The notes under the pieces are model-generated. The model was not told the DNA's origin. It saw only the letters and a program-made list of their open reading frames with translations, and made no database searches. Position numbers and translations under genes: made by a program. Source: Prevotellaceae bacterium (GTDB lineage: Bacteria > Bacteroidota > Bacteroidia > Bacteroidales > UBA932). Taken from it: a stretch of DNA of 17,691 bases. This document shows, one piece after another, positions 6,558 through 14,579 of the stretch. Within the stretch, counting starts at the first letter, position 1. Every line of letters begins with the position of its first letter. The DNA lies in NCBI GenBank assembly GCA_031257455.1, contig JAIROQ010000132.1, positions 1-17,691 of the forward strand, written 5' to 3'.

Positions 6558-6680
6558 GTTATGAATTATGAGTTATGAGTTATGAGTTGCGACAAGCGCA
6601 AATTAATTGAAAGTTGAAAGTTGAAAATTGAAAATTGCGACAGGCGCAGTGGCGTAAGCCCAATTAGTCACATTAGCACA
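6558..6680. repeat. intergenic mosaic of microrepeats with two hairpin cores (copies C and D)
   Basis: The tract reads as 7-nt ATGAGTT units (about 6560-6587), hairpin core TGCG-ACAAG-CGCA (6588-6600, extended by A/T pairs to 15 nt), 7-nt GAAAGTT/GAAAATT units (6609-6635), a second core TGCG-ACAGG-CGCA (6636-6648), then GTGGCGTAAGCC. The last part is the reverse complement, with one change, of the sequence flanking copy A near 3196. CACATTAG-like units follow and enclose the lpxB stop codon (6668-6670). Confidence 0.85.
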
Positions 6681-7789
6681 TTATTCAACATTTCTTCTGC
6701 GATGCGTTTCGCGGCGCCCTGTTCGCCCAGGAGGCGGCGCAGTTCGGCATAGTCGTTTAGTTGGGCGGTGCGCCTGTTGCCGTTGGGCAGCAGGGCTTGC
6801 AGTCCGGCTTTCAGGTTTGCGGTATGCAGGTCGTGTTGGATGAGTTCGCGCACTACTTCGCGGTTCATAATGATATTGACTAATGAAATAAACTTTATCC
6901 GCACTAACCGTTTTGCTATTTGGAAAGAGATTTCATTTCCGCCATAGCACACTATCTGCGGCGTTCCGATAAGGGCGGTTTCCAGCGTGGCGGTACCGGA
7001 GGCCACAATGGCGGCGGCGGCATGCGACAACAATTCGCAGGTCTGGTTTTCCACGAGTCGGAAAGACGTATGGCGGAGGTGTTTTTCATAGGCCTGCCGG
7101 TCTATTGCCGGCGCGCCGGCGACTACAAACTGGTAACCGGGAAAATGCGCAGCCAGCGGCGTTATACGCGGCAGGAGGTAATTTATTTCCATCCGGCGGC
7201 TGCCGGGCAGTACGGCAATAATAGGTTGGTCGGAAAGATGGTTGCGTTCCCTGAAAACCGTTGCCGGCGCTGCGTTTTTCAGCTGTTCGCCGATAGTATC
7301 AACCAGTGGGTTTCCGGCATAGAATGCGTCGATGCCCCATTTTTTGAAATACGCTTTTTCAAACGGGAAAATGATGAACAGCTTATCCACGTCCCGCTGC
7401 AGGCGTTTTACGCGGCGTTCTTTCCATGCCCATACTTTTGGGGCGATGTAGTAAAATACTTTCAGTCCGTTCTTTTTCGCGAACCGCGCGATGCGGAAGT
7501 TGAAGCCCGGATAGTCAATCAGGATAACCACATCGGGGCGGAAAGCCAGTATATCCCGTTTGCAAAACCGGATGTTCCGCAGTACTTCCGGCAACTTCCG
7601 CAGGACTTCTATAAATCCCATCACGGCGGCCTGTTTGTAATGTTTAACCAGTGTTACGTCCTGTGCGGCCATCCGGTCGCCGCCCCAGACGCGGATTTCC
7701 GCCTGCCGGTCGGCCTGTTTTAATCCGCTGATTAAATCGCTTCCGTGCAAATCGCCGGATGCTTCCCCTGCAATAATATAATATTTCAT
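6668..7789 (-). CDS. lpxB: lipid-A-disaccharide synthase (LpxB)
   Basis: LpxB (glycosyltransferase family 19) joins UDP-2,3-diacylglucosamine and lipid X to give lipid A disaccharide, at the inner face of the inner membrane. The 373 residues match the family. Motifs in order: AGEASGDLHG (7-16), IDYPGFNFRIA (91-101), YIAPKVWAWKE (114-124), LPGSRRMEI (194-202), and SGTATLETALIGTP (264-277) with the nucleotide-sugar-binding region. It shows the organism makes lipid A-based LPS. The gene diverges from tamB with an 89-bp gap. Its last residues NNVLM and its stop lie in CACATTA-type microrepeats. surE, the frequent partner in Bacteroidales, is not adjacent here. Confidence 0.96.
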   Translation of the reverse strand: MKYYIIAGEASGDLHGSDLISGLKQADRQAEIRVWGGDRMAAQDVTLVKHYKQAAVMGFIEVLRKLPEVLRNIRFCKRDILAFRPDVVILIDYPGFNFRIARFAKKNGLKVFYYIAPKVWAWKERRVKRLQRDVDKLFIIFPFEKAYFKKWGIDAFYAGNPLVDTIGEQLKNAAPATVFRERNHLSDQPIIAVLPGSRRMEINYLLPRITPLAAHFPGYQFVVAGAPAIDRQAYEKHLRHTSFRLVENQTCELLSHAAAAIVASGTATLETALIGTPQIVCYGGNEISFQIAKRLVRIKFISLVNIIMNREVVRELIQHDLHTANLKAGLQALLPNGNRRTAQLNDYAELRRLLGEQGAAKRIAEEMLNNVLM

Positions 7790-7812
7790 ACTGCAAATTT
7801 CGGATTTCTCCG

Positions 7813-7820
7813 TATATTTG
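7813..7820 (+). promoter_or_regulatory. -7 box for tamB
   Basis: TATATTTG on the plus strand fits TAnnTTTG. A CTG 19 nt upstream (7791-7793) is a poor -33 element. The predicted start of transcription, near 7827, leaves about 50 nt of A-rich leader and limits how far upstream the tamB start codon can be. Confidence 0.5.
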
Positions 7821-7878
7821 CAAAAAAAAATACCGGATTAAAACAAAAAATATCATAAAAACACTGAAAAGAATAGGA

Positions 7879-10800
7879 TTGATATTACTAACGGCCGTGC
7901 TGTTATTGCCGGTCGCGGTTTATTTTTTTGTACAGTTGCCGCCGGTGCAGACTTTTTTAGTACGGCAGGTAACCGGCGTATTGTCGGAAAAAACTTATCC
8001 GGCGGCGGTTTCCGTAGGGTCGGTTTATTATTCCCTTTTTTCGAGGTTGATTGTCGATGACGTCTATGTGAGCGATGCCGGAGGCGATACATTGCTTTAT
8101 GTAAAGGAACTTTCGCTGTCGCTGGCCTCGTTCAGTTATTCAAAAAAACAGGCGGCATTCCATTCCATCCGTTTGCATCGGGGCGTTTTTAATTTATGCA
8201 CCTATCCGTTGAACGAAGAAAAAAATACGACCAATGTAGTCGCCATCTTTGAAAAATTCAAAAATCCTTCCGCCGTGTCGGATACTTTATCCGGCGCTCG
8301 CTGGAATATAAAAGTGAATAACGTGGAAATATCGGATTTCCGGTTCACCTTCCGGAATATCGGTAAGCCTACCGAAAACCCCCTTCCGCAGGTGGTGGAT
8401 TTTAAAAATCTGGATGTCCGGAATATTTATGCAGATGCACGCCGGTTACGGATGGCGGGCGATACGCTGTTTTTTGAATTAAAAGACGTCCGGTGTCTGG
8501 AAAAAAGCGGCTACCGCTTAAAACATTTAACCGCCAAACGCGGCTACGTCTGCAGCACGCAAACGATGCTGGAAAAAATGGAAGTGATAGATGACTATTC
8601 GCACCTTTTGATGAATTATTACAAGATGGATTATGCGGATGCGAAATCGTTCAACAGCTATGAAACCGAAGTGCGCATGGAAGCCGATTTCAACAATGCG
8701 TTGTTTTCATTCCGTTCGTTGGGCTGCCTCGCAAAAAATTGTACGATGCAGCCGGATGTATATATTTCGGGCATAGCAGCCGGTACGGTGGCAGACCTGC
8801 GCAGTAATTTTTTGCAGATAAATACGGTCTCCACGAAGACGCAATTGTTTGCGGCGTTACGGATAAACGGCTTGCCGGATATCGAGGAAACGATGATAGA
8901 TGTAGATATCATCCGCCTGACAACGGATGCGGCCGATTTAACCGGCCTGTTGCAGGGTATCCTGTATCCCGATACATTGCGCTTGCCGGTTTTGCAACCA
9001 TTGACGGCCATTAATATGATTGGCGGTTTCACCGGTTTTTATAATGATTTTGTGGCAAAGGGCATGTTGCTGACCAATCTTGGGAATGCCGATTTTGATT
9101 TGGCATTTAATTTTAACCGGCAGGAGCAGGGCGTGAATATCAAAGGCGATGCACAGGCGCACAAGTTGCATCTCGGGCGGCTGGCGGACGCTCCCGCGCT
9201 GTTTGGCGAAGTAACCGGCGCATTCACGTTGGACGGGAAAATTTTGCCCGAAAAGTTGGGCGGCTTGCAAATAAATACGGTGGGACAATTGTCGCACTTC
9301 AGTTTTTTGAAATATGATTACCGGAATATTTACCTGAATGGGGTCGTAAAACATGCCGGCTTTGACGGCAGCGTAGCCATTAAAGACCCGAATTTGAATT
9401 TGGATTTGGATTTTTCCGGCGGCCTGCAACGCGCGGAAACCAATGCGTCCGGCATTTTCCAATTTGATTTTGACGCCGCCGTGCATTATGCCGATTTGGT
9501 GGCATTACATTTAAATCCGCGCGATTCGGCGTCTACCGTGAAAGCGATGGTAAAGGTCGGTTATGAAATGAAAAATACATTTGAAGGCGCAGGGAGTATA
9601 GCCATTTCCGATATAGAATACACCGGTCATCAAGGCAGGCAATCTATCGGCGACATACAAATCCGGTCGGATTATTACGACAGCGCCCAACATATAGCAT
9701 TACGCTCCGGCTTTTTGGAGGTAGATTATATTGCTCAAAAATCCGTGCCGGCGTTTGTTGACAGGGTGACGCATGTGTTGGCCAAACAGCATCTGCCGTT
9801 AGTGTATGTCGATAACCTGCCGGATACCGCAACGGATGACGCCCGGTATCGTTTGCACGCTACCTTCAAAGATGTGGAGGCCGTAGCCGGTATAGTGCTT
9901 CCCGGATTATACATCGCGCCCGGTACGAAACTCTCGGTAACGCTTTCAGGAAACGATTCGTTGAACTTGCTGCTAACGGGCAATGAACTGGCTTGGGACG
10001 ATTATCAATTGCACAATGTTTCTTTGCAGGCTATCGGCAGCGCGGCGCAAAGCCGTTCCGAATTTAAAGCCGGTAACGCAACGCTGTGGGGCTTTACCAT
10101 GCAAAATCTGGCTTCGCAGGTAACGCTTGCCGGTAATAAATTGAATTTTCAAACAAAATTTGACAATCAAACAAAATTAACAAACAGGGGAAATATATCG
10201 GCTACGCTTGACTTTACAAAGGAACCGGAAAACGGGCATATATTGGCCGATTTGCGAATTGATAAGTCGGAACTGGTACTCAATGACACCATATGGAACA
10301 TCGCGCCGGCTACTATCGGCTTTAACGAAAAGATACATATCGAAGATTTTCATGTTTACAACCACCAGCAGGATGTGCGCGTGCAGGGCGCATTGTCGAA
10401 CAGTATGGAAGATACCTTGACGGTAACCGTGAAAGATTTTGACATTTCCAATATCAATTATGTAACCGGCGGGGAAAAATATTATTTTGCAGGATTGTTG
10501 TCCGGAGAAGCGAAAATCGTGGATGTGTATCATTCGTTGCATTTTTTTACACAGGCAACGCTTGACCGGTTGCTGGTAAATAACCGTCCGTTCGGCAATG
10601 TGGACGTTCGTGGTTGGTGGCATCATCAGGACAAACAATTTCTGTTGCATGCAGCGGTGCAAACAGACACGCTCCGCACGCTGGAAATAGACGGCGTTTA
10701 TTCGCCGAAGAAAAAGTATCTCGACCTCACGGGCGTGTTCGACCGGTTTCAGGTTTCGCATATATCCCCCTTGCTGGAAAACGTGCTGAGCAATATCACG

Positions 10801-12390
10801 GGAACGCTTTCCGGTAAAGTGCGTTTGTATGGGCTGTTGCCGGACCTTGTTACGGAAGGCTCACAGCTCCATGCCGACAATATGGCCGCTACGGTAGATT
10901 ATCTGAAAACACGCTATTCTTTCAGTTCCCCGCTGTTCATTGATGCCAATTCCTTCGGCTTCAAAAATGCGGAAGCCGGAGACGGGCTTGGCGGCGCTGC
11001 CACTGTATCATTGACCGTCAGCCATACGAATTTCCGTGACTGGCAATATGAAGTGGTTGCCTATCCGCGCAATTTGTGCGTGATGAATACAACGGAAAAA
11101 GATAATGACGTATTCTATGGCCGCGCCTATGCTACCGGCGCTGCATTAATCAAAGGCAAAGCCGGAGATGTGGTATTCGATATAAATTTGAAAGCAGACA
11201 GAAATTCCATATTGCATATTCCGGCTTCTTCTTCCTCGCAGGCAAAAAATATGGGACTGCTTTCTTTTACGCAGCCGCCGGAAGAAACCATTCGTGAAAC
11301 GTTGCGCAAGCCTGCGGAAAATGGCCGGCCATCAGGCAACATGGATATTTCGTTAAACCTGAACATAACGCCGGAAACGGAAGTATTGCTCGAGTTGGAT
11401 AAAAAGTCAGGAGATGTGATACGCAGTTTCGGCACAGGCGACATAAAGATGGAGATAAATCCGCCGGCCAATAGATTTAATATGTATGGCGATTACCGCG
11501 TCAGTAAAGGCGATTACCTGTTTACCATTCAAAACTTCAATCTTATTACTAAACGGTTTGATTTTGTCGAAGGCGGACAGATTACCTTTAACGGCGATTT
11601 GCAAAAAATGAATCTTGATTTGTCGGCTCTCTATAAAACTACGGCGTCATTGAATGCGTTACTTGCCGACTCTTTGGCTATGACTACCCGCCGGCAGGTC
11701 AATTGCCGCATTGATATTACCGGTAGCTTGTTAAATCCGGTCATCACATTGGGCGTGGACGTGGAAAATCTTGACGCCGAAACGCGGGTGCGGGTACAAA
11801 GTGCATTAAACACGGAAGAAAAAAGAACCCGGCAATTCCTGTCGTTATTGGCTTTCGGCAGCTTTCTGGCTGACGACCAGTCGGAGCTAAGCGCCGACCT
11901 CCTCATGGGTAGCGCCACCGGATTAGTCACCAGTCAAATTAATAATTTATTCAGCCGCTTTAATCTTCCGCTGGGCTTTGGGTTTTCTTATCTGCCCCAG
12001 CAGCGGGGTCGCGAGGATATTTTTGAAGTAAGTTTCTCCACGCAGATACTCAACGACCGGGTGGTGATAAACGGCAATGTCGGTTCTGGCGATGAATCCC
12101 AACCTGTCTCTAATGACTTCGATGTAGGCATACGCCTTGACAGTAAAAATAAACTGCAATTCCGGGCATTTACGCGTTCGGTAGATCGCTATACCGATAA
12201 TATGGACAACAGCCAGCGGTATGGGCTTGGAATAATGTATCAGGAAGAATTTAATAATTTTTCCGAGTTATTGGAGCGGTTTTTCGGGAAGAAAAAAACA
12301 ACTAAAACATTGCCCGAAAAAGAGCCGGTAGTGCGCAATGATGAAAAAGGACAGCCGGAAAACCACGCGCAAACAGAACTCAAACAATAA
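7879..12390 (+). CDS. tamB: TamB/DUF490 envelope-assembly protein, non-ATG start
   Basis: TamB-like AsmA-related proteins span the periplasm from an inner-membrane anchor and take part in outer-membrane protein or phospholipid delivery. The product (about 1503 residues) has an N-terminal membrane helix (ILLTAVLLLPVAVYFFV), then LPPVQTFLVRQVTGVLSEKTYPA, a very long beta-rich middle, and the C-terminal DUF490 domain (about 1040-1440). This includes the segment FNMYGDYRVSKGDYLFTIQNF (about 1195-1215, split here as FNMYGDY and RVSKGDYLF) and LSLLAFGSFLADD (about 1313-1325). The listed start is a TTG. The open frame continues upstream as IIKTLKRIG, which supplies the positive charges expected before the helix, so the true start may be a rarer codon at 7837-7864; no in-frame ATG or GTG lies between the promoter and the helix. 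Divergent from lpxB. Confidence 0.9.
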   Translation: MILLTAVLLLPVAVYFFVQLPPVQTFLVRQVTGVLSEKTYPAAVSVGSVYYSLFSRLIVDDVYVSDAGGDTLLYVKELSLSLASFSYSKKQAAFHSIRLHRGVFNLCTYPLNEEKNTTNVVAIFEKFKNPSAVSDTLSGARWNIKVNNVEISDFRFTFRNIGKPTENPLPQVVDFKNLDVRNIYADARRLRMAGDTLFFELKDVRCLEKSGYRLKHLTAKRGYVCSTQTMLEKMEVIDDYSHLLMNYYKMDYADAKSFNSYETEVRMEADFNNALFSFRSLGCLAKNCTMQPDVYISGIAAGTVADLRSNFLQINTVSTKTQLFAALRINGLPDIEETMIDVDIIRLTTDAADLTGLLQGILYPDTLRLPVLQPLTAINMIGGFTGFYNDFVAKGMLLTNLGNADFDLAFNFNRQEQGVNIKGDAQAHKLHLGRLADAPALFGEVTGAFTLDGKILPEKLGGLQINTVGQLSHFSFLKYDYRNIYLNGVVKHAGFDGSVAIKDPNLNLDLDFSGGLQRAETNASGIFQFDFDAAVHYADLVALHLNPRDSASTVKAMVKVGYEMKNTFEGAGSIAISDIEYTGHQGRQSIGDIQIRSDYYDSAQHIALRSGFLEVDYIAQKSVPAFVDRVTHVLAKQHLPLVYVDNLPDTATDDARYRLHATFKDVEAVAGIVLPGLYIAPGTKLSVTLSGNDSLNLLLTGNELAWDDYQLHNVSLQAIGSAAQSRSEFKAGNATLWGFTMQNLASQVTLAGNKLNFQTKFDNQTKLTNRGNISATLDFTKEPENGHILADLRIDKSELVLNDTIWNIAPATIGFNEKIHIEDFHVYNHQQDVRVQGALSNSMEDTLTVTVKDFDISNINYVTGGEKYYFAGLLSGEAKIVDVYHSLHFFTQATLDRLLVNNRPFGNVDVRGWWHHQDKQFLLHAAVQTDTLRTLEIDGVYSPKKKYLDLTGVFDRFQVSHISPLLENVLSNITGTLSGKVRLYGLLPDLVTEGSQLHADNMAATVDYLKTRYSFSSPLFIDANSFGFKNAEAGDGLGGAATVSLTVSHTNFRDWQYEVVAYPRNLCVMNTTEKDNDVFYGRAYATGAALIKGKAGDVVFDINLKADRNSILHIPASSSSQAKNMGLLSFTQPPEETIRETLRKPAENGRPSGNMDISLNLNITPETEVLLELDKKSGDVIRSFGTGDIKMEINPPANRFNMYGDYRVSKGDYLFTIQNFNLITKRFDFVEGGQITFNGDLQKMNLDLSALYKTTASLNALLADSLAMTTRRQVNCRIDITGSLLNPVITLGVDVENLDAETRVRVQSALNTEEKRTRQFLSLLAFGSFLADDQSELSADLLMGSATGLVTSQINNLFSRFNLPLGFGFSYLPQQRGREDIFEVSFSTQILNDRVVINGNVGSGDESQPVSNDFDVGIRLDSKNKLQFRAFTRSVDRYTDNMDNSQRYGLGIMYQEEFNNFSELLERFFGKKKTTKTLPEKEPVVRNDEKGQPENHAQTELKQ

Positions 12391-12402
12391 ACAAAAAAAA
12401 GT

Positions 12403-13137
12403 ATGATGAACGACCGTGAACGCGTGATGCAACATACGAAATTCGGCGAAGTACATTTTCGGAAAGTACCGCGTTCACGTTCCCTTAGAATTTCAATACG
12501 TATGGAAAAAGGCGTATTGGTTACCTTACCCATGCACGAAAGTTTTACGAACGCAGAACTTTTTTTGTACGAAAAAGCCGACTGGGTGGCCAAAACCCTC
12601 CAACGCCTGAAGGCAAAGCAGGAAGAAAAAAAAACGATATTTACTCCTGAAACGGAATTTGCTACTTATGCGCGAAAGGTGCAATTAGTGCCGGATGCGC
12701 GGCAAAATGTGCGTGTGCAGATTGTTCCCGAAACGGTTTACATCTATTACCCTGCCCACCGGTCAATACAGGATGAAACATTACAAACAGTCATCCGTAA
12801 GGCTGTGGAACATGCGTGGAAAGTGGAAGCATACGAAGTCTTGCCGCAGCGTATGGCGCAATTAGCCGCGCAATGTAATTTAACCTGCAAAAGATTAAAC
12901 ATTAAAAATGTGCGTTCCTACTGGGGAATTTGCATGCCGGACAATAGCATTACGCTAAGCATTCATCTCATGCACCTGCCGCCGCATTTGATAGACTTTA
13001 TAATTTTACATGAATTAAGCCATACCGTTCATAAAAATCACGGCGCGGGTTTTTGGAATTTACTTGACCGCTTAGCAAGCGGAAAAGCCCGCGAATATAC
13101 ACACGAATTGCAGAAATATAGTACACGGGTATATTAA
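12403..13137 (+). CDS. YgjP-like zinc metallopeptidase (M48-related, DUF45)
   Basis: The 244-residue protein belongs to the YgjP/DUF45 group of small cytoplasmic metallopeptidases with the zinc motif HExxH. Here it is HELSH at 203-207, followed by His210 and His213 in HTVHKNHGAGFW, the typical third-ligand region. The usual SRWGSC segment appears as SYWGIC (172-177). The N-terminal half (10-110) is the beta-rich part (RSRSLRISIRMEKGVLVTLP) common to the family. There is no signal peptide. In vivo substrates are not known. The gene starts 12 bp after tamB, so it is probably in the same transcript; Met1 and Met2 are adjacent and either could be used. It converges on the ATPase gene with 37 bp between stops. 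Confidence 0.85.
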   Translation: MMNDRERVMQHTKFGEVHFRKVPRSRSLRISIRMEKGVLVTLPMHESFTNAELFLYEKADWVAKTLQRLKAKQEEKKTIFTPETEFATYARKVQLVPDARQNVRVQIVPETVYIYYPAHRSIQDETLQTVIRKAVEHAWKVEAYEVLPQRMAQLAAQCNLTCKRLNIKNVRSYWGICMPDNSITLSIHLMHLPPHLIDFIILHELSHTVHKNHGAGFWNLLDRLASGKAREYTHELQKYSTRVY

Positions 13138-13161
13138 AATACTTCAATCCGCCACGCTTTA

Positions 13162-13180
13162 TACTAAGTAGGAGTTAGTA
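13162..13180. terminator. small hairpin between convergent genes
   Basis: TACTAA and TTAGTA (13162-13167/13175-13180) form a 6-bp stem that covers the stop codon of the ATPase gene, between two convergent genes 37 bp apart. There is no U-run, so terminator activity is uncertain. Confidence 0.25.
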
Positions 13181-14368
13181 CAACATGCCGAAAAGCCACA
13201 GTGGAATTTTATTACCAAATCCAATTTCCGTTTCATCAGCGGCAATGTAGGAGTGCTTTATATTTTTGATTTGCGTAAAAGTCTTGTTGCGGCCGCCAAT
13301 CTCGAAAATAAATTTATTATTAATAGTAAAATCACCTTCTTTCGCTGTATTGACGGTATGTTCGACTAATAATTGATTGACAAAAAAAGTTTCACGAATA
13401 CATCCAATATTGACATTTGAGCCATTCAATGCATATAATAAATTAGTATTATCTAAGTAAATTTTATCCGGTTTATTTATCGTATTCAATCCTTTATTTG
13501 GTACATTGATGCTATTAATAAGTCCTGCTTTGTCCAAATAATATAGATATTTCACCGTAGAATTTCTACCGGTTTCTATATCGCGGCTTAGTTCAACAAT
13601 ATTTGGCACGAATGGAACTAATCCCGAAATAATCACTAATAATTTTTTTATTTTGATGATAGATGAATATTCAATAGCTTCAATAGCCGGCAAGTCATTA
13701 TCCAAAACATTATTGACAATTTGTTCTATCCGTATAGGATAAGTTTGTAAATCTTCGCGGTAAAAAGGATAATAGCCGTATTCCAAATATTTTTTGAACT
13801 CCGGCAATACTTTTATTTTTGCTGTAATGTCAATGGCAATATCGCGATGATTTTTTAGAATATCATTCAATGATAAAGCCTCGTGTGAAAGTTTGTCTTC
13901 AAATTGTAAAAACTCTCGAAACGATAATCCATGCAATTCATAAGTGATTGCGCGACGAGAAAAATCAACGCTTGCCTTATATATTTCCAACATTGACGAA
14001 CCGGTGAATACTACATGAAGTTCCGGATAGCTGTCATAAATATTTTTTATTTCAGTTGCCCAATTCGGATAACGGTGTACTTCGTCAAGGAACAAATGGG
14101 TGCCGCCATAAGCATAGAAGCGGTCAGTCAAATCAAGTAAACTGTTTTTTGAAAACCATATATGGTCTAAACTTACGTAGAACGCTTGCTTTGTATCGGA
14201 AAAAGTTTTTTTTATATGCTGCAACAACATGGTCGTTTTGCCTGTTCCTTTTGGCCCTACAAGCGCAATCAGGCGATTGTTCCATGCAATATTATCATAC
14301 AAATATCGAATATATTTGTTTTTTGTATTTTTCAATAACCGTATATAAGTATTTAGTAGCGCTTCCAT
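13175..14368 (-). CDS. AAA_14/DUF4143 family ATPase
   Basis: This 397-residue protein is of the COG1373 type: an N-terminal AAA ATPase (Walker A GPKGTGKT at 38-45; Walker B HLFLDEVH at 91-98; sensor-like VVFTGSSMLEI) followed by RRAITYELHGLSFREFL and a C-terminal DUF4143 region with a winged-helix-like part and a domain ending in WLFGMLY. Such proteins occur in many paralogues in Bacteroidales and are often patchily distributed; their role is unknown, and links to mobile DNA or toxin-antitoxin functions are only suggestions. The gene is visibly AT-richer than its neighbours and stands alone between a convergent peptidase gene and a terminator, which fits horizontal acquisition. It appears intact. 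Confidence 0.88.
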   Translation of the reverse strand: MEALLNTYIRLLKNTKNKYIRYLYDNIAWNNRLIALVGPKGTGKTTMLLQHIKKTFSDTKQAFYVSLDHIWFSKNSLLDLTDRFYAYGGTHLFLDEVHRYPNWATEIKNIYDSYPELHVVFTGSSMLEIYKASVDFSRRAITYELHGLSFREFLQFEDKLSHEALSLNDILKNHRDIAIDITAKIKVLPEFKKYLEYGYYPFYREDLQTYPIRIEQIVNNVLDNDLPAIEAIEYSSIIKIKKLLVIISGLVPFVPNIVELSRDIETGRNSTVKYLYYLDKAGLINSINVPNKGLNTINKPDKIYLDNTNLLYALNGSNVNIGCIRETFFVNQLLVEHTVNTAKEGDFTINNKFIFEIGGRNKTFTQIKNIKHSYIAADETEIGFGNKIPLWLFGMLY

Positions 14369-14399
14369 TTTTAACTATTTTTGTGGTTTAAAATCGGCG

Positions 14400-14430
14400 T
14401 AAAGATACAAAAATATGTATATTATTACAA
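14400..14430 (-). promoter_or_regulatory. probable promoter of the ATPase gene
   Basis: On the minus strand a TATCTTTA box (14400-14407) matches seven of eight positions of TATCTTTG-type -7 boxes, with a TTG (14428-14430) 20 nt upstream. The start codon at 14368 would follow a leader of about 25 nt. Confidence 0.45.
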
Positions 14431-14472
14431 TCATTTTTCAATAAAAGTGCTTTTAATAATATACATATTATT

Positions 14473-14501
14473 AAAAAAATGCTCTCTATAGAGAGCATTT
14501 T
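14473..14501 (-). terminator. intrinsic terminator of the response regulator gene
   Basis: AAAATGCTCTC and GAGAGCATTTT form a perfect 11-bp stem around TATA (14476-14501). On the minus strand it is followed by a run of T, 80 bp after the regulator's stop codon. It separates this gene from the ATPase gene and its promoter. Confidence 0.8.
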
Positions 14502-14579
14502 AAAAATTCAAGACAATAAAAACAAGTACCTTATTTTTATTACAGGTGAAAAATATGGATTTTTAGATTAAGAAATAAT

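Noticed and set aside
6920..7723. 267-residue plus-strand ORF opposite lpxB
   Set aside because: lpxB on the other strand has full family motifs; the ORF is a by-product of codon bias in the GC-richer coding DNA.
10177..10761. 194-residue minus-strand ORF inside tamB
   Set aside because: Shadow of the tamB frame, without motifs or promoter.
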